64,000 nt of DNA from Platerodrilus igneus. Its lineage: Eukaryota; Arthropoda; Insecta; Coleoptera; Lycidae. The translations under genes and the position numbers were made by a program. Positions 43,375-53,921 of this stretch are shown here, piece after piece (position 1 is the stretch's first letter; the number at the start of each line of letters is the position of its first letter). A model generated the notes under the pieces. The model was given only the letters and a program-made list of their open reading frames with translations, had not been told where the DNA came from and ran no database searches. Location of the stretch: NCBI GenBank assembly GCA_036346225.1, contig JARFIW010001323.1, forward strand, positions 310,001 to 374,000, in the 5' to 3' direction.

Positions 43375-44340
43375 TATTGAAGGGGTTAAGCAACCTGTGG
43401 CTGCCAAGATCCCCAACACTTAGACATTTGCCGAAATAATAGTTTTCCAGTAAATGCTTTCACGCAATTACCATAATTCGAGAATATTGCCCATCCAATG
43501 CTTGTAGTTGATTATAATAAATATCATGTTTCTTCTATTGTTTTCTAGTATTATGCCCTTTTTCACTGAGATTTATTGAAGGGGGTTAAGCAACCTGTGG
43601 CTGCCAAGATCCCCCAACACTTAGACATTTGCCGAAATAATAGTTTTCCAGTAAATGCTTTCACGCAATTACCATAATTCGAGAATATTGCCCATCCAAT
43701 GCTTGTAGTTGATTATAATAAATATCATGTTTCTTCTATTGTTTTCTAATATTATTGTCTTTTTCACTGAGATTTATTGAAGGGGGTTAAGCAACCTGTG
43801 GCTGCCAAGATCCCCCAACACTTAGACATTTGCCGAAATAATAGTTTTCCAGTAAATGCTTTCACGCAATTACCATAATTCGAGAATATTGCCCATCCAA
43901 TGCTTGTAGTTGATTATAATAAATATCATGTTTCTTCTATTGTTTTCTAATATTATGCCCTTTTCACTGAGATTTATTGAAGGGGTTAAGCAACCTGTGG
44001 CTGCCAAGATCCCCAACACTTAGACATTTGCCGAAATAATAGTTTTCCAGTAAATGCTTTCACGCAATTACCATAATTCGAGAATATTGCCCATCCAATG
44101 CTTGTAGTTGATTATAATAAATATCATGTTTCTTCTATTGTTTTCTAATATTATGCCCTTTTTCACTGAGATTTATTGAAGGGGGTTAAGCAACCTGTGG
44201 CTGCCAAGATCCCCCAACACTTAGACATTTGCCGAAATAATAGTTTTCCAGTAAATGCTTTCACGCAATGACCATTATTCGAGAATATTGCCCCTCCAAA
44301 GCTTGTAGTTGCTTATAATAAATATCATGTTTAAGTGCAG
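43375..44340 (-). repeat. Five-copy 200-bp tandem repeat of the RTE 3' UTR
   Basis: The anchor caacctgtggctgccaag recurs at 43391, 43591, 43792, 43991 and 44191: spacings 200, 201, 199 and 200. Each unit corresponds to the single 3' UTR of copy 1 (34060-34255, reverse complement). Copies are nearly identical, differing mostly in G- or T-run lengths, which implies recent amplification. Confidence 0.9.
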
Positions 44341-44360
44341 ATACTTTCTTCGTCATTAAT

Positions 44361-46243
44361 TTATCCATCTTGGGACTGGTTGGATGCGTACCTCCATTGA
44401 TTTCTCTTCTGAGCTAGCCTACACATTTCCCTGAAACTCCTACAGCCTACATCTTTCACTATCTGTGTGCAGTAGTCTAACCTAGGTCTACCTCTTCTTC
44501 TCTTTTTTCCTATCTCTGCTTCTAGTATATTCCGCACTATTCCTTCATGCCGTAGTATGTGGCCTATCATCCTATCTCTCCTATTTTTTACCGTTTTCCA
44601 CATATTTCTTTCTTCCCCTACCATTTTTAGTACCTCTTCGTTCTTAACTTTGTCTGTCCATGATATCTTCATCATACGTCTGTAGCACCACATTTCAAAG
44701 GCTTCTACCTTTTCTTGTCCGCTTCTCCCACTGTCCAGGCTTCACAGCCATACAGTGCTGTGCTCCACATATGTTTTGAGCAATCTTTTCCTTGTTTCTA
44801 TGTTTGTGGTCTTTGAGCACAGTAGTTGCTTTTCTTGTTAAATGTAGCACGACCTTGTGCTAATCTTTGTTTTATATCTTTTGTGCTTTTCCCATCTTGC
44901 GTTATTTGGCTTCCTAGGTAGCAGAAATCCTTAACCTCTTGTAAGTTCGTGTTACATATTTGTATTCTTGTTTTTGATTTATTTTTCCTCCTTTGCATAC
45001 TAGTACTTTAGTTTTACTTTTGTTAATTTTCATACCGTATCTCTCTGTTAAAACCGTTTCCATTTCATTGAGAGCAGCTTCTAACTCTTCCTTGCTAGAT
45101 GCTAATACCGCTATATCATCTGCAAATCTAAGCATATCAATTTTTGTCCCTGCATAGTAATTCCAAATGTCTTCCTGCATTTGACAGTATTCATTGCCTC
45201 CTCAATGTACAAGTTAAAATTAGTGGGGATAGGAACATCCCTGTCTTACCCCTTTCCTGATGTTTACTTCTCTACGTTCCTGCTCTAATTCTATTACTCC
45301 TGTTTGCTCTTTGTATAAACTATGTACTATCCGTCTATCCCTATAACTCATTCCAATCTTTTGAGTATTTCGAACATTTTTTCCATTTTACATTGTCAAA
45401 TGCTTTTTCCAGATCTACAAACCCTATATACACGCTTTCCCTTTTCTATTGTTTTCTCCATTATCACCCTCAGAGCTAAGATAGCCTCCCGTGTTCCCCT
45501 GTTTCGCCTAAACCCAAATTGGTCTTCTCTAGTATTTCTTCAGCCCGTTTTTCCATTCGTCTTTGTACAATTCTAGTTAATATTTTTGATACGTGTGCTG
45601 TCAAGCTTATTGTTCGAAAATTTTCACATCTATCTGCGCCTTTCTTTTTTGGTATAGTTACTATGATGTTATGTTTGAAATCTTTGGGTATCTCGCCTGT
45701 CTCATACATATAGCATACAAGTTGGAAGAGACGTTCTGTTACTGCTTGACCAGCGGCTTTTAGAGTCTCCGCTTGCACCTTATCTGTACCCGGCGCCTTA
45801 CCATTTTTCAGACCCTTTAATGCTATTTCAAATTCATCTCTAAGTATAGGATATCCCAAGTCATCATTTTCAATGTCTGATTCCTTTTCTAATGCAGTTA
45901 GTTCTTCTCCTGCATATAAATTTCCTATATATTCTTGCCATCTACCCACTTTCTCTACATTTTCTATAATGACATTTCCTCCCGCATCCCTTATATTTTT
46001 GCTATACGGTTCTATATCCCTAAAATTGATTCTAATTAGTTTGTATGCTTCATCTGTCTTTCCTACTTCCATCTTAGTTTGTACCTCTTTGCACTTTTCA
46101 TCAATCCATTGTTCTTTAGCTTTCCTGCATTTTCGAATAATTTCCCATTTTATGGATTTGTATCTCTGTTTTCCTGTTTCGTCTGATTTATTTTTGTATT
46201 TTCGTTTTCTTCTATTAAATTCAGGATATCCTTTGTTATCCAT
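44361..46243 (-). pseudogene. RTE ORF2 linker, reverse transcriptase and C-terminus, copy 3
   Basis: Frame 46243-45476 has the linker and fingers (GKAPGTDKVQAETLK, IIVTIPKKKGADRC) and ends in a frameshift just before the FGFRRNRG motif. The palm continues through broken frames, with motif C (MLRFADDIAVLASS) in 45180-44914. The end is 44998-44798 and 44693-44361 (WCYRRMMKISWTDK...NQSQDG). Comparison with copy 2 locates each frame break. Confidence 0.8.
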
Positions 46244-46412
46244 GGTTTCTTATTTACTTTTGTGTATACCCCAGAATATCTCTGGCCGCCATGTCGAGGC
46301 TGGATTTAATGTTATTCCATTCTGTTTCTACTTCCTTAGTATCGGATATTTTACCGATATCTTTGAGCAATTCATTTGATCTTTTTCGAATCTTTCTTGA
46401 ATATCTTTCTCT

Positions 46413-47318
46413 TTAGTTTCTGTAGGTCCAAGTGCCTTTTTCCGTTTCTTTTTTGAAATTTTTAAATTTAAGTGCGGCTTTCATAATTACGATGTTGTGG
46501 TCAGTGTCTATATCTGCTTCTGGGTAGCTTCTACAGTCTTTTACTTGATTCCTAAACCGTTGTCTAACAAGAATGTAATCTATTTGATATCTTCCTATAT
46601 CTCCTGGCATCTACCACGTATATCGTCTTCTAGCATGATGTTGAAATAATGTGTTTGTAATGATTAAATTGTTCTTGTCGCAAAATTCTACCAGCCTATT
46701 TTCTCTGTCGTTTCTAGTGCCTAAACCAAATAAACCTACTATCGCTCCTTCCCTACCCTCACCTACCACTGCATTAAAATTTCCCGTAATTATTAAATTT
46801 TCATGTCCTTTTACGTGTCTTAATATGTTTTCGATATCTTTGTAGATCGCTTCTACCTCTTCGTCACTGTAGCTAGAGATGGGCATGTATACTTGTATTA
46901 TTACCGTGTTTACCGGTTTAGATTCTAATCTAACCATGAGTACTCTTTCATTCTTTTATAAGTAATTTTCTACACAGTATCCTATCTTTTTCCGCATAAC
47001 TATCCCCACACCCAAATTTCCTTCCTCGGCTCCTGTATGAATTACCCTGAAGTCTCCACTCCAAAAATCCCCCGCCTCTGGCCACCGAACTTCGCTGATC
47101 CCTACTATGTCTAATGATAACCTATTCATTTCGATTTTTAGGTTCTCTAGCTTACCCACTTGCTTCATAGTTCTAACATTCCACGCTCCGACTCGCAAAA
47201 TGTTCCCGACTCTTATTCTTAACTTTCCGATCGCATCTTCCGAAGTAGTCCCCTCCCGGAGATCCGAATGGGGGACTATTTTAACTCCGGAATCTTTTAC
47301 CCCAGAGAATGCCATCAT
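46413..47318 (-). pseudogene. RTE ORF2 AP endonuclease, copy 3
   Basis: Three successive frames (47318-46956, 46937-46611, 46610-46413) cover the endonuclease. GAWNVRTMKQVGKL is followed by VGISEVRWPE (catalytic Glu), IITGNFNAV (Asn for the usual Asp in the GDFN motif), YQIDYILVRQR and DTDHNIVIM. Two frameshifts (near 46945 and 46611) break it. The G-D-F-N change may itself be inactivating. Confidence 0.8.
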
Positions 47319-47622
47319 TTTATTATAATTTAGGTACGCTGTGTACTTGGGAGGTAATGTGGTGGTTTCCCGTTGCCTTCCACATCGCGGTAGTGTGTCT
47401 TAGACTGCCATACCGACCCCTATGGTCTCTGCCAATCTAAGTACCGAAAGAGCCGCTGCCCTCTTTCGGGGACCTGTCTTAGTCTGGTTCCTCACTAACG
47501 ACCCTACTACTTTGGTTGGACCTGTAGTTTGGCTCTTTAGCTCATTAGAACACGCAAGCCATTTCACCTGTTCTAGTAATCTAGAACTTCGGCAAGGTGC
47601 AGGTCCATTCGAAATGGGTACA

Positions 47623-49250
47623 CGCTAATATATTTTATTTGTAACGAATGAATGCTTCGTTAAAAATGATCTTGCACAGTACTGTATACATTAATGACAA
47701 CACGATGCTCTGAAAGACATTCTTGATTGGTATATCGGTCCTGCGGTGTCATCTTGCTGCACCTTGAGAATTCTCAAAGCATAAACATATTGCATATTTA
47801 CATATTTGCTTAAAGTGTAATTTATTTTTACCAACCACAACACAGAAGTAATTCACAGCAACAAAAAGATAGGCGATGTGCGTTAAATAACATACAAATC
47901 AACTACTGACTTGAATGAACTTTTGCGTCTATTTTGAATCCAATATAATAATAAACTCCACCAACGTTAGCGGTAGACAATGTGTTGTAATTGATATAAC
48001 AAGTTTTTATCCGTTGAAATCTAAAATACAAGAGGCATATATCTACCTCGCCTGACAAAAGATATTAATTATCAGTAGTCTTAAATCCTATTCTATTTGT
48101 AACTCCGACATTTAAGGCGGTTCTGAAAAGGTATAATAGCTTTTTGAAAAACAAGTTTATTGGAACAAAATCAATGAAAAATTATAGATTAATGAAGCAG
48201 CGTTTCAAATAATTGAAGTGAAGCATGATTTTGATGTTATCTTTCTGTATAAAATATTAAACAACACTATAAATTTTCCTGAACTTGTTTAAATATGTAC
48301 CACCTAGAAATTCTAGGCAATAAGAATCTTTTATTCATAGTTTTCATGGATTACACTATGGTATTGTAGCGGGCTACTACTACCGCGTTTTTACTAATTT
48401 AAAACAAGTAATGACAAGAGTCTTTATTACTCACTGTCCACAATTCTAATTAACAGTATATGCCTTATTTATAGATGTTTTCAGTTCAATTAACAATGAA
48501 GCACTATCACACTAATGAATTTACAAGCACTAATATCTTCTTAAACTAAATTCTTAACCATCGGTCTATTAACAACACTAACACAACTATTTATTTATTA
48601 CACTTTTGTCTATTTATGTATTCTCCAAGCTGCATGTACATTAGACACGTTCTATAATATAACATTTATGTTTACTCTTGGACTTCAAAAACTCAACTAT
48701 TTAACTTTACACGATATAATTTATATTCGACATTCTGATATAGACTAAACTATGTACTACATCATCGTCTTATTTATTCCCTGAATTAAAATGATGATTC
48801 ATTCTCCAGTAATTGCTAGAAAACTCGGTCCCTGGAAAATATACAGTGTTTACGACGCTTGTGTGTTTGACGAATTGCCTAATAGTAGCTCGCAACAGTA
48901 TTAATTCGCTTATTTCTATAATAACTACTAATAGCAATAACAGTAAAATTGATTTATTTAATATCTCATTAAAATTTATTAAGCGCCACTTACTGAATCG
49001 TTTCTTATAATAGCTCATTTAAAGGTGTTTAGGTTTTAGTTATTGTTTAGTTCATATGACTAGTTCAGATATTATATTAATGTAAGATTGATTTTTGAAT
49101 GTGAATTTATTTATTTTTGTGGTTGTAAATATTTCGTCAAGTGAATGCGTGGAAGGGAAAGTATAGGACGGAAAACACCCGAAGTTTCAATTGCTATCGG
49201 TACAAAAATATAGTTATTTTCTAATTGTTTGTATATTGATATTTTATTTT
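47623..49250. other. AT-rich intergenic stretch
   Basis: No gene supported. A short block at 48868-48905 (gtgtttgacgaattgcctaatag) resembles 10256-10282, so a repeat fragment may be present. Confidence 0.3.
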
Positions 49251-49264
49251 TTCTACATATATAG

Positions 49265-51145
49265 CTTTGGCACCCGCGGAGCTAGAAGTGGATCTGACGT
49301 GTGAAGGGGCCCAAGTATCAATGCACGTGAAGTCCCATACAACCGGTTTACCACATTTTCAGAGGATGAGTGTCATACCGTCTGGACGTTTGCCATCATC
49401 CCGACTGGTGCCTAATGGTTCCGAACAACATGGAATTTGGGCTTAGACAGACTGCGTTTTTTTTAAATTGTTAACTAATGAATGGCGGGAGAATCGACCG
49501 GCACTTAGCTTGCAGCTTAGGCCATGTCTGTCGAAAGCGTCCACAGTGGTACTACAGCGACAGCGATGAGGGACGCAAATTTAACAGTCTAGTCGAAAGC
49601 CGATAGCAATGCGGAAGCTTTCGTTGTCTAACAGTGTACCTAGTGATGCTGTTGGCAGGGCATTGAGCCATGCACCTGATTCTTTTATAGCGGTTGCATT
49701 GAGACGAGCTTTATCTGGAAGAGACTCCATCTTTTATGCAGATAATCTTTTTCAATATTGATTAGCGGGATGTCCCAATGTTTTTGTTGACATTTGTCTA
49801 CAATAACAATGGCAAATCTCAAAAATTAACACCACATAACTCATGGGCAAACTCATCTAACAACAAGGGTGATGAAGAATACCTTTCATTTCATTACAGT
49901 TTTGGGAACAACATACCAAAATTAGAATCTAATTTAGTTAAGAGATTGACAAAGTCACCAACGCAATCACTCTTGCTAACAGAACCGTTGAAGTCAAATC
50001 TAAACGATTTAAACTTAAACCGATTGAGGGAATATCTAGCAGCTCACATCTTTGAAAATAGAATTATAAATTTGAAACCTCGAGGTTTAATTAACCGAAA
50101 CAATTACTGCTATATAAATTTAATATTGCAAGTGATTATAGCATGTCCACCTGTTTGCAGTTTATTAAAAATCCTTTCCCAATACATGCCGTTTGCCTTC
50201 AAAGAGAAAATCAGTACACCCACAATTGAAAGCATTGTAAAATTTGTCTTAGAGTTTAATGATATTCCTGCAACGCCCAGATGTGGACGGCATTCAAACA
50301 AAAATCAGAAAAAGGAATACAACACAATTATTAACTACGACAAACGATTTGAACCATTTTGGATACACACATTACTTTATGGTACTCGTAACGACGCTTT
50401 TGTAGAAAAAGGCCGAAGAATCTCTGGGTTGCCTACTTAATGGTTTAAATGATGAAATACTAGAACTATTGAAGTCGATCGACAATTACGAGGCAGTCGA
50501 AGATATTATACCGATAAATATTGATCTAGATGAGGAAAAGCGAGGGATAAGACCCAAAAATAAAAACCCAACCACACGCTATACCTGAACAAGACATACT
50601 CCCATCAGCGATATCTTTAGTGGGTCACTATGCTCCAGAATATATAGAGCAGATGACTCAATTACGAAAAATATTCAAATTTTTTTTACATTACAGCTAC
50701 ATATAGAGAAAGCTACAACAATATACGACGCACTCGAAGCCTTAGCTTCCAAAAATCAACTTTAAGACGTAAGATCGTCGAAGACAACCAAAGAAATTGA
50801 AATATGGCAACAAGTCTTACTACAAGAGCTTTCAGTTGTACTTGTGCTACACCTTAAATGCTTTGCCTTCAAATTAAATCGGTGCTCTAAAATAATAAAG
50901 TCAATAGATTACGCAATTGACTTTAACATCGATCTTAAATTACTATCATCAACAACGAGTTGCACTACTAACAAAAAGCAATACAAATTATTTGCAGTAG
51001 TTTACCATGAAGGCAAAGAGACAACGAAAGGTCACTACTTAACCGATGCATATCACATGGGTTACACACGCTGGTTACGATATGACGATTCAACTGTAAA
51101 AGCTGTAACCGAAGAAAGCTTCATATCCGTTATTCTATCGTAGTA
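49265..51145 (+). pseudogene. USP10: USP10-like deubiquitinase, processed-type pseudogene
   Basis: A continuous, intron-free but disrupted match to ubiquitin carboxyl-terminal hydrolase 10. The frame 49778-50440 carries LKPRGLINRNNYCYIN (Cys box, catalytic Cys kept), ACPPVCSLLKILSQYMPF and FEPFWIHTLLYGTRND. At about 50410 a small deletion removes the QED of the family's GRQEDAEEF, and the protein continues in another frame as AEESLGCLLNGLNDE. More frameshifts and stops follow at about 50587-50800. The His box is kept at 50844-51143 (KGHYLTDAYHMGY, then WLRYDDSTVKAV). The C-terminal end is missing. The 49265-49777 part is less certain. A probable retrocopy: no introns, AATAAA at 51297. No poly(A) tail is visible. 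Confidence 0.82.
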
Positions 51146-51685
51146 ACAGTACAAAAAAATGTTAATTCTTCTTAATTGTATCAAAACTTTTAAGTTTAAT
51201 ATTTTTGTAATATCTTTAACATATTATTTAGAAACCTATTAATGTAAACAATTTTTTTTTGTTAAAATATTTATTTTGAATTTTTAAACTTGTATTAATA
51301 AACCTGTCTTTATCCTTTATGATGTGTTTGCCCGTATATTTATAATACATATAATACTAAAAAGTACTTGCATAGAAAAGGAGAGGAGAAAAATAGGTTG
51401 ATTTCATGAAAGGATGAAATTATTGTACAAAATAGCAATATGTATTGTAGAAGAAATCATAAAATTTGATAGTAAAGACGATAGAAAATTAACTTGTGCA
51501 TTTTTGTGGCAAAAGAGAAAATAGTGATAATAAATCGATTTCTAAAAAATATTAGTATTGATATATCGAATAATTCTTTAAACTAATAATATTTTGCTGC
51601 CAACCCTAGTTGTGTGGTTTGTGTTTGCGTGCACAACAAACCCGTGTTTTGTGATTGTGTGTTATGAGTTGTCGATTGTTGTAAG
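51146..51685. other. Spacer with 3' UTR-like DNA and ACBD3 promoter
   Basis: T-rich DNA with AATAAA at about 51297, followed by AT-rich DNA and a GC-slightly-richer 80 bp before the ACBD3 start, likely its 5' UTR. Confidence 0.4.
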
Positions 51686-52583
51686 ATGGCTGAGGAATCG
51701 GTGTTGGAAGAAAAATTTAATAATTTAAAAATACATTTAGAAAATTTTCCAAAGAGTCAAAACAACAAAACAGAAAACACACAAGAATACGGACTTCCTT
51801 TACACGATGTGTATAAATTAGCTTTAAGTTTTTATAAAGGTTTGTTGAATAGTAAATAATAATGTTAGGTTATGTGTAAATATTTTTCAGAAAAAGAAGG
51901 AAAAGCAGTGCATTTTAGTTATGAGGATAAATTATCGTTAGTAGCGTTTTCACAACAAGTTTTACATGGACCGCTATCAGAAGCAATAGCAAAGCTTCCA
52001 CCTCTAGGTGCTCTGGATGTTGTTGGGCGTGATCGACGCCTTGCTTGGCAAAAATTAGGAAATTTAGAAGCAGATGAATCAAGAACTGGCTTTGTGGATT
52101 TGCTAAGTAGACGTTGTCCTTTATTTGCAACATACGTTGAAGCTCACAGAATGGAGAAACACGAACAACAAAGATTAGCGTAAGATGACTATTATGAGTT
52201 TTATGTTATTGATATTGTACTACAGCAAAGAAGCAGAAGAGCGTAGAAAGGTCGAAAAGGAAGAGTTGCTAAAGAAAGAAGCTGAAGAAAAAATTGCACA
52301 AGAAGAGTTAGAAAAAAAAGAAGCTCTTAAGAGGCAGATTCAACAAGCACTTAATGAGCAAACATTTGATCAATTCAGAAATTATGCTGAACAACAATAT
52401 CCTGGTATACCTTAAGGTTTTTTATTTTTAATCATTTGATTTTGTAGTTCTGTAGGTGATCCTGAAAAGCAAGGAGCATTAATAAGACAGTTACAAGAAC
52501 AACATTATGTGCAATATATACAACAATTACAGGCTTCACAACGGGTAGAAGCAGCAAAAGAAAATGAAAAGAAGAGATTGTAG
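51686..52583 (+). CDS. ACBD3: ACBD3/GCP60-like Golgi protein, four exons, apparently truncated
   Basis: Exons: 51686-51839, 51891-52179, 52226-52404 and 52456-52583, all GT-AG (AAAG|GTTTGT, TTCAG|AAA, AGC|GTAAGA, ACAG|CAA, CCTG|GTATAC, GTAG|GTG); the reading frame is continuous over 249 codons. Exons 1-2 give the acyl-CoA-binding domain (LPLHDVYKLALSFYKEKEG, then LGALDVVGRDRRLAWQKLGN). Exon 3 is the charged coiled coil (EAEERRKVEKEELLKK). Exon 4 is the Gln-rich QLQEQHYVQYIQQLQ. ACBD3 is a peripheral Golgi scaffold. The normal C-terminal GOLD domain is absent: TAG at 52581-52583 ends the frame 2 bases before a perfect donor, GAG|GTAAGT, at 52586, and no later exon is visible. Either a stop arose recently, the true frame differs slightly, or the GOLD exons lie past 64000. 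Confidence 0.85.
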
Positions 52584-52589
52584 AGGTAA

Positions 52590-53003
52590 GTTTGGATTTG
52601 TAATTATTAAACTTGGAACATCTCACTATTAAAATTTATTAAATAAATTTATTTCAATAGTTTCTAACAACAGGAAATATTTAGTAGAAAGTAAGACTAA
52701 GGTAAGGAAAACCAGGTTGCAAGTACAAACTTTACATACATTTTAAATGATTTGTAGTGATATAAAACGGAATTCGTTGAAAAAAGGCGGATGTTCTATG
52801 TTTTCTAGTAATTATTTATGATTTTCTGAGTTTGACACGTAACCTCACAAATGAAAATGGTTTTGCATTAGCTTGCATACCAGTAGCGGTACATACCATA
52901 TATCTGAAGATAAATTAAATAACTGTCACAAACTTATTTTGACTAGGTCGGTGTTTAAAGTAGACAGTTTGAAGAGACCGCAAGATTCCTACTTTGTATC
53001 CTC
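52590..53003. other. AT-rich region after the last visible ACBD3 exon
   Basis: Would be intron if the donor at 52586 is used. No further ACBD3-like coding seen. Confidence 0.35.
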
Positions 53004-53015
53004 GTAGAGCTAGCC

Positions 53016-53317
53016 TTACATTTGATTTTCCAATGCTCCACCCGAAGGTACTACATTGGCCAACAAGCGAGTTTTTTTACCTGGAAAATTTGGAATTTTG
53101 CTGAACCCTTGCTGTTCCAAGCAAGGTAGGTATTTTTAACGTGCGTGACACGTGATAACGCTCACACACGGGACCTCCATTTTACCTCTCATCCGAACGA
53201 GGGTGTATTTTTGTGAAAAATGCTCGCCTAACATTTTTCAAGCGGACCGTGTCAGGATTCGAACCCGGGACCTTGAGCGTAGTAGTCGCACACATACCAC
53301 TACGGCACGGAGCCGCT
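53016..53317 (-). mobile_element. tRNA-derived SINE, copy 3
   Basis: Complete minus-strand copy with head GCGGCTCCGTGCCGTAGTGG (box A) and GGTTCGAATCC (box B). It is flanked by gtagagctagcc (53004-53015) and gtagagcaagcc (53318-53329), a 12-bp duplication with one mismatch. Confidence 0.92.
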
Positions 53318-53456
53318 GTAGAGCAAGCCCCCGCCCAAGCTTGCAAAATTAAAAATCTAGTAGCACATATTAATGAGCTATTTATGAGCTTTCATATTCA
53401 GCCAATAAGGATTTTTGAGCTCGTCGTACTGAGTATGAATTTAATTTTTCGTCTGT

Positions 53457-53486
53457 GGGGGCTGAGTCGACGTTGACTCAGCCCCC
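53457..53486. other. Perfect 12-bp stem hairpin between two SINEs
   Basis: GGGGGCTGAGTC and GACTCAGCCCCC are exact complements around the 6-bp GACGTT. The GC-rich palindrome stands out in AT-rich DNA between SINE copies 3 and 4. The function is unknown. Confidence 0.7.
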
Positions 53487-53600
53487 CTCAATAATCTGAA
53501 TACCGAATCGATCATTGTGGCAGAATTAGGAGCTATTTAAAAGCTTTTAAAGTGACATAGTTTCGATTTTTGAGCTCACACCCTTAACCCATAAACAACC

Positions 53601-53908
53601 GTTCATTTACATTTCCAATGCTCCACCCGAAGTACTACATTGGCCAGGAGGCGAGTTTTTTGTTGCCTGGAAATTTAGAATTTTGCCGAACCCTTGCCGT
53701 TCCAGACAAGGTAGGGATCTTTAACGTGCGTGACAACACTCACACACGGGACCTCCATTTAACCTCTCATCCGAACGAGGGCGTAATTTTTGTGAAAAAT
53801 GCTCACCTGCCATTTTTCAAGCAGTCGGCCGTGTCGGGATTTGAACCCGGGACCTTGGGATACGTAGTCTTACGCTTACTACATTGATCCACGGCGACGC
53901 CCAGTCCC
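53601..53908 (-). mobile_element. tRNA-derived SINE, copy 4, more diverged
   Basis: Same central domain and a box B variant (GGTTCAAATCC on the minus strand), but the head differs (gcgtcgccgtggatcaatgtag). It is flanked by the exact 13-bp repeat cccataaacaacc at 53588-53600 and 53909-53921. It is probably an older or separate subfamily. Confidence 0.92.
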
Positions 53909-53921
53909 CCCATAAACAACC

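Larger units (their letters stand above)
44341..47622 (-). mobile_element. RTE-type LINE, copy 3 (minus strand), nearly full length
   Basis: Inverted relative to copies 1 and 2. In minus orientation it has the 5' region (47622-47320), endonuclease (47270-46480), linker, RT (45800-44900) and C-terminus (44700-44361), then the expanded 3' UTR. It has the uninterrupted target of the SINE found in copy 1 (47340-47353). Several single-base frameshifts remain, but all domains are present. Confidence 0.87.

Noticed and set aside
45873..46379. 168-codon plus-strand frame opposite the RTE copy
   Set aside because: Shadow of the Lys-rich RTE linker on the other strand; hydrophobic by reverse-complement composition only.
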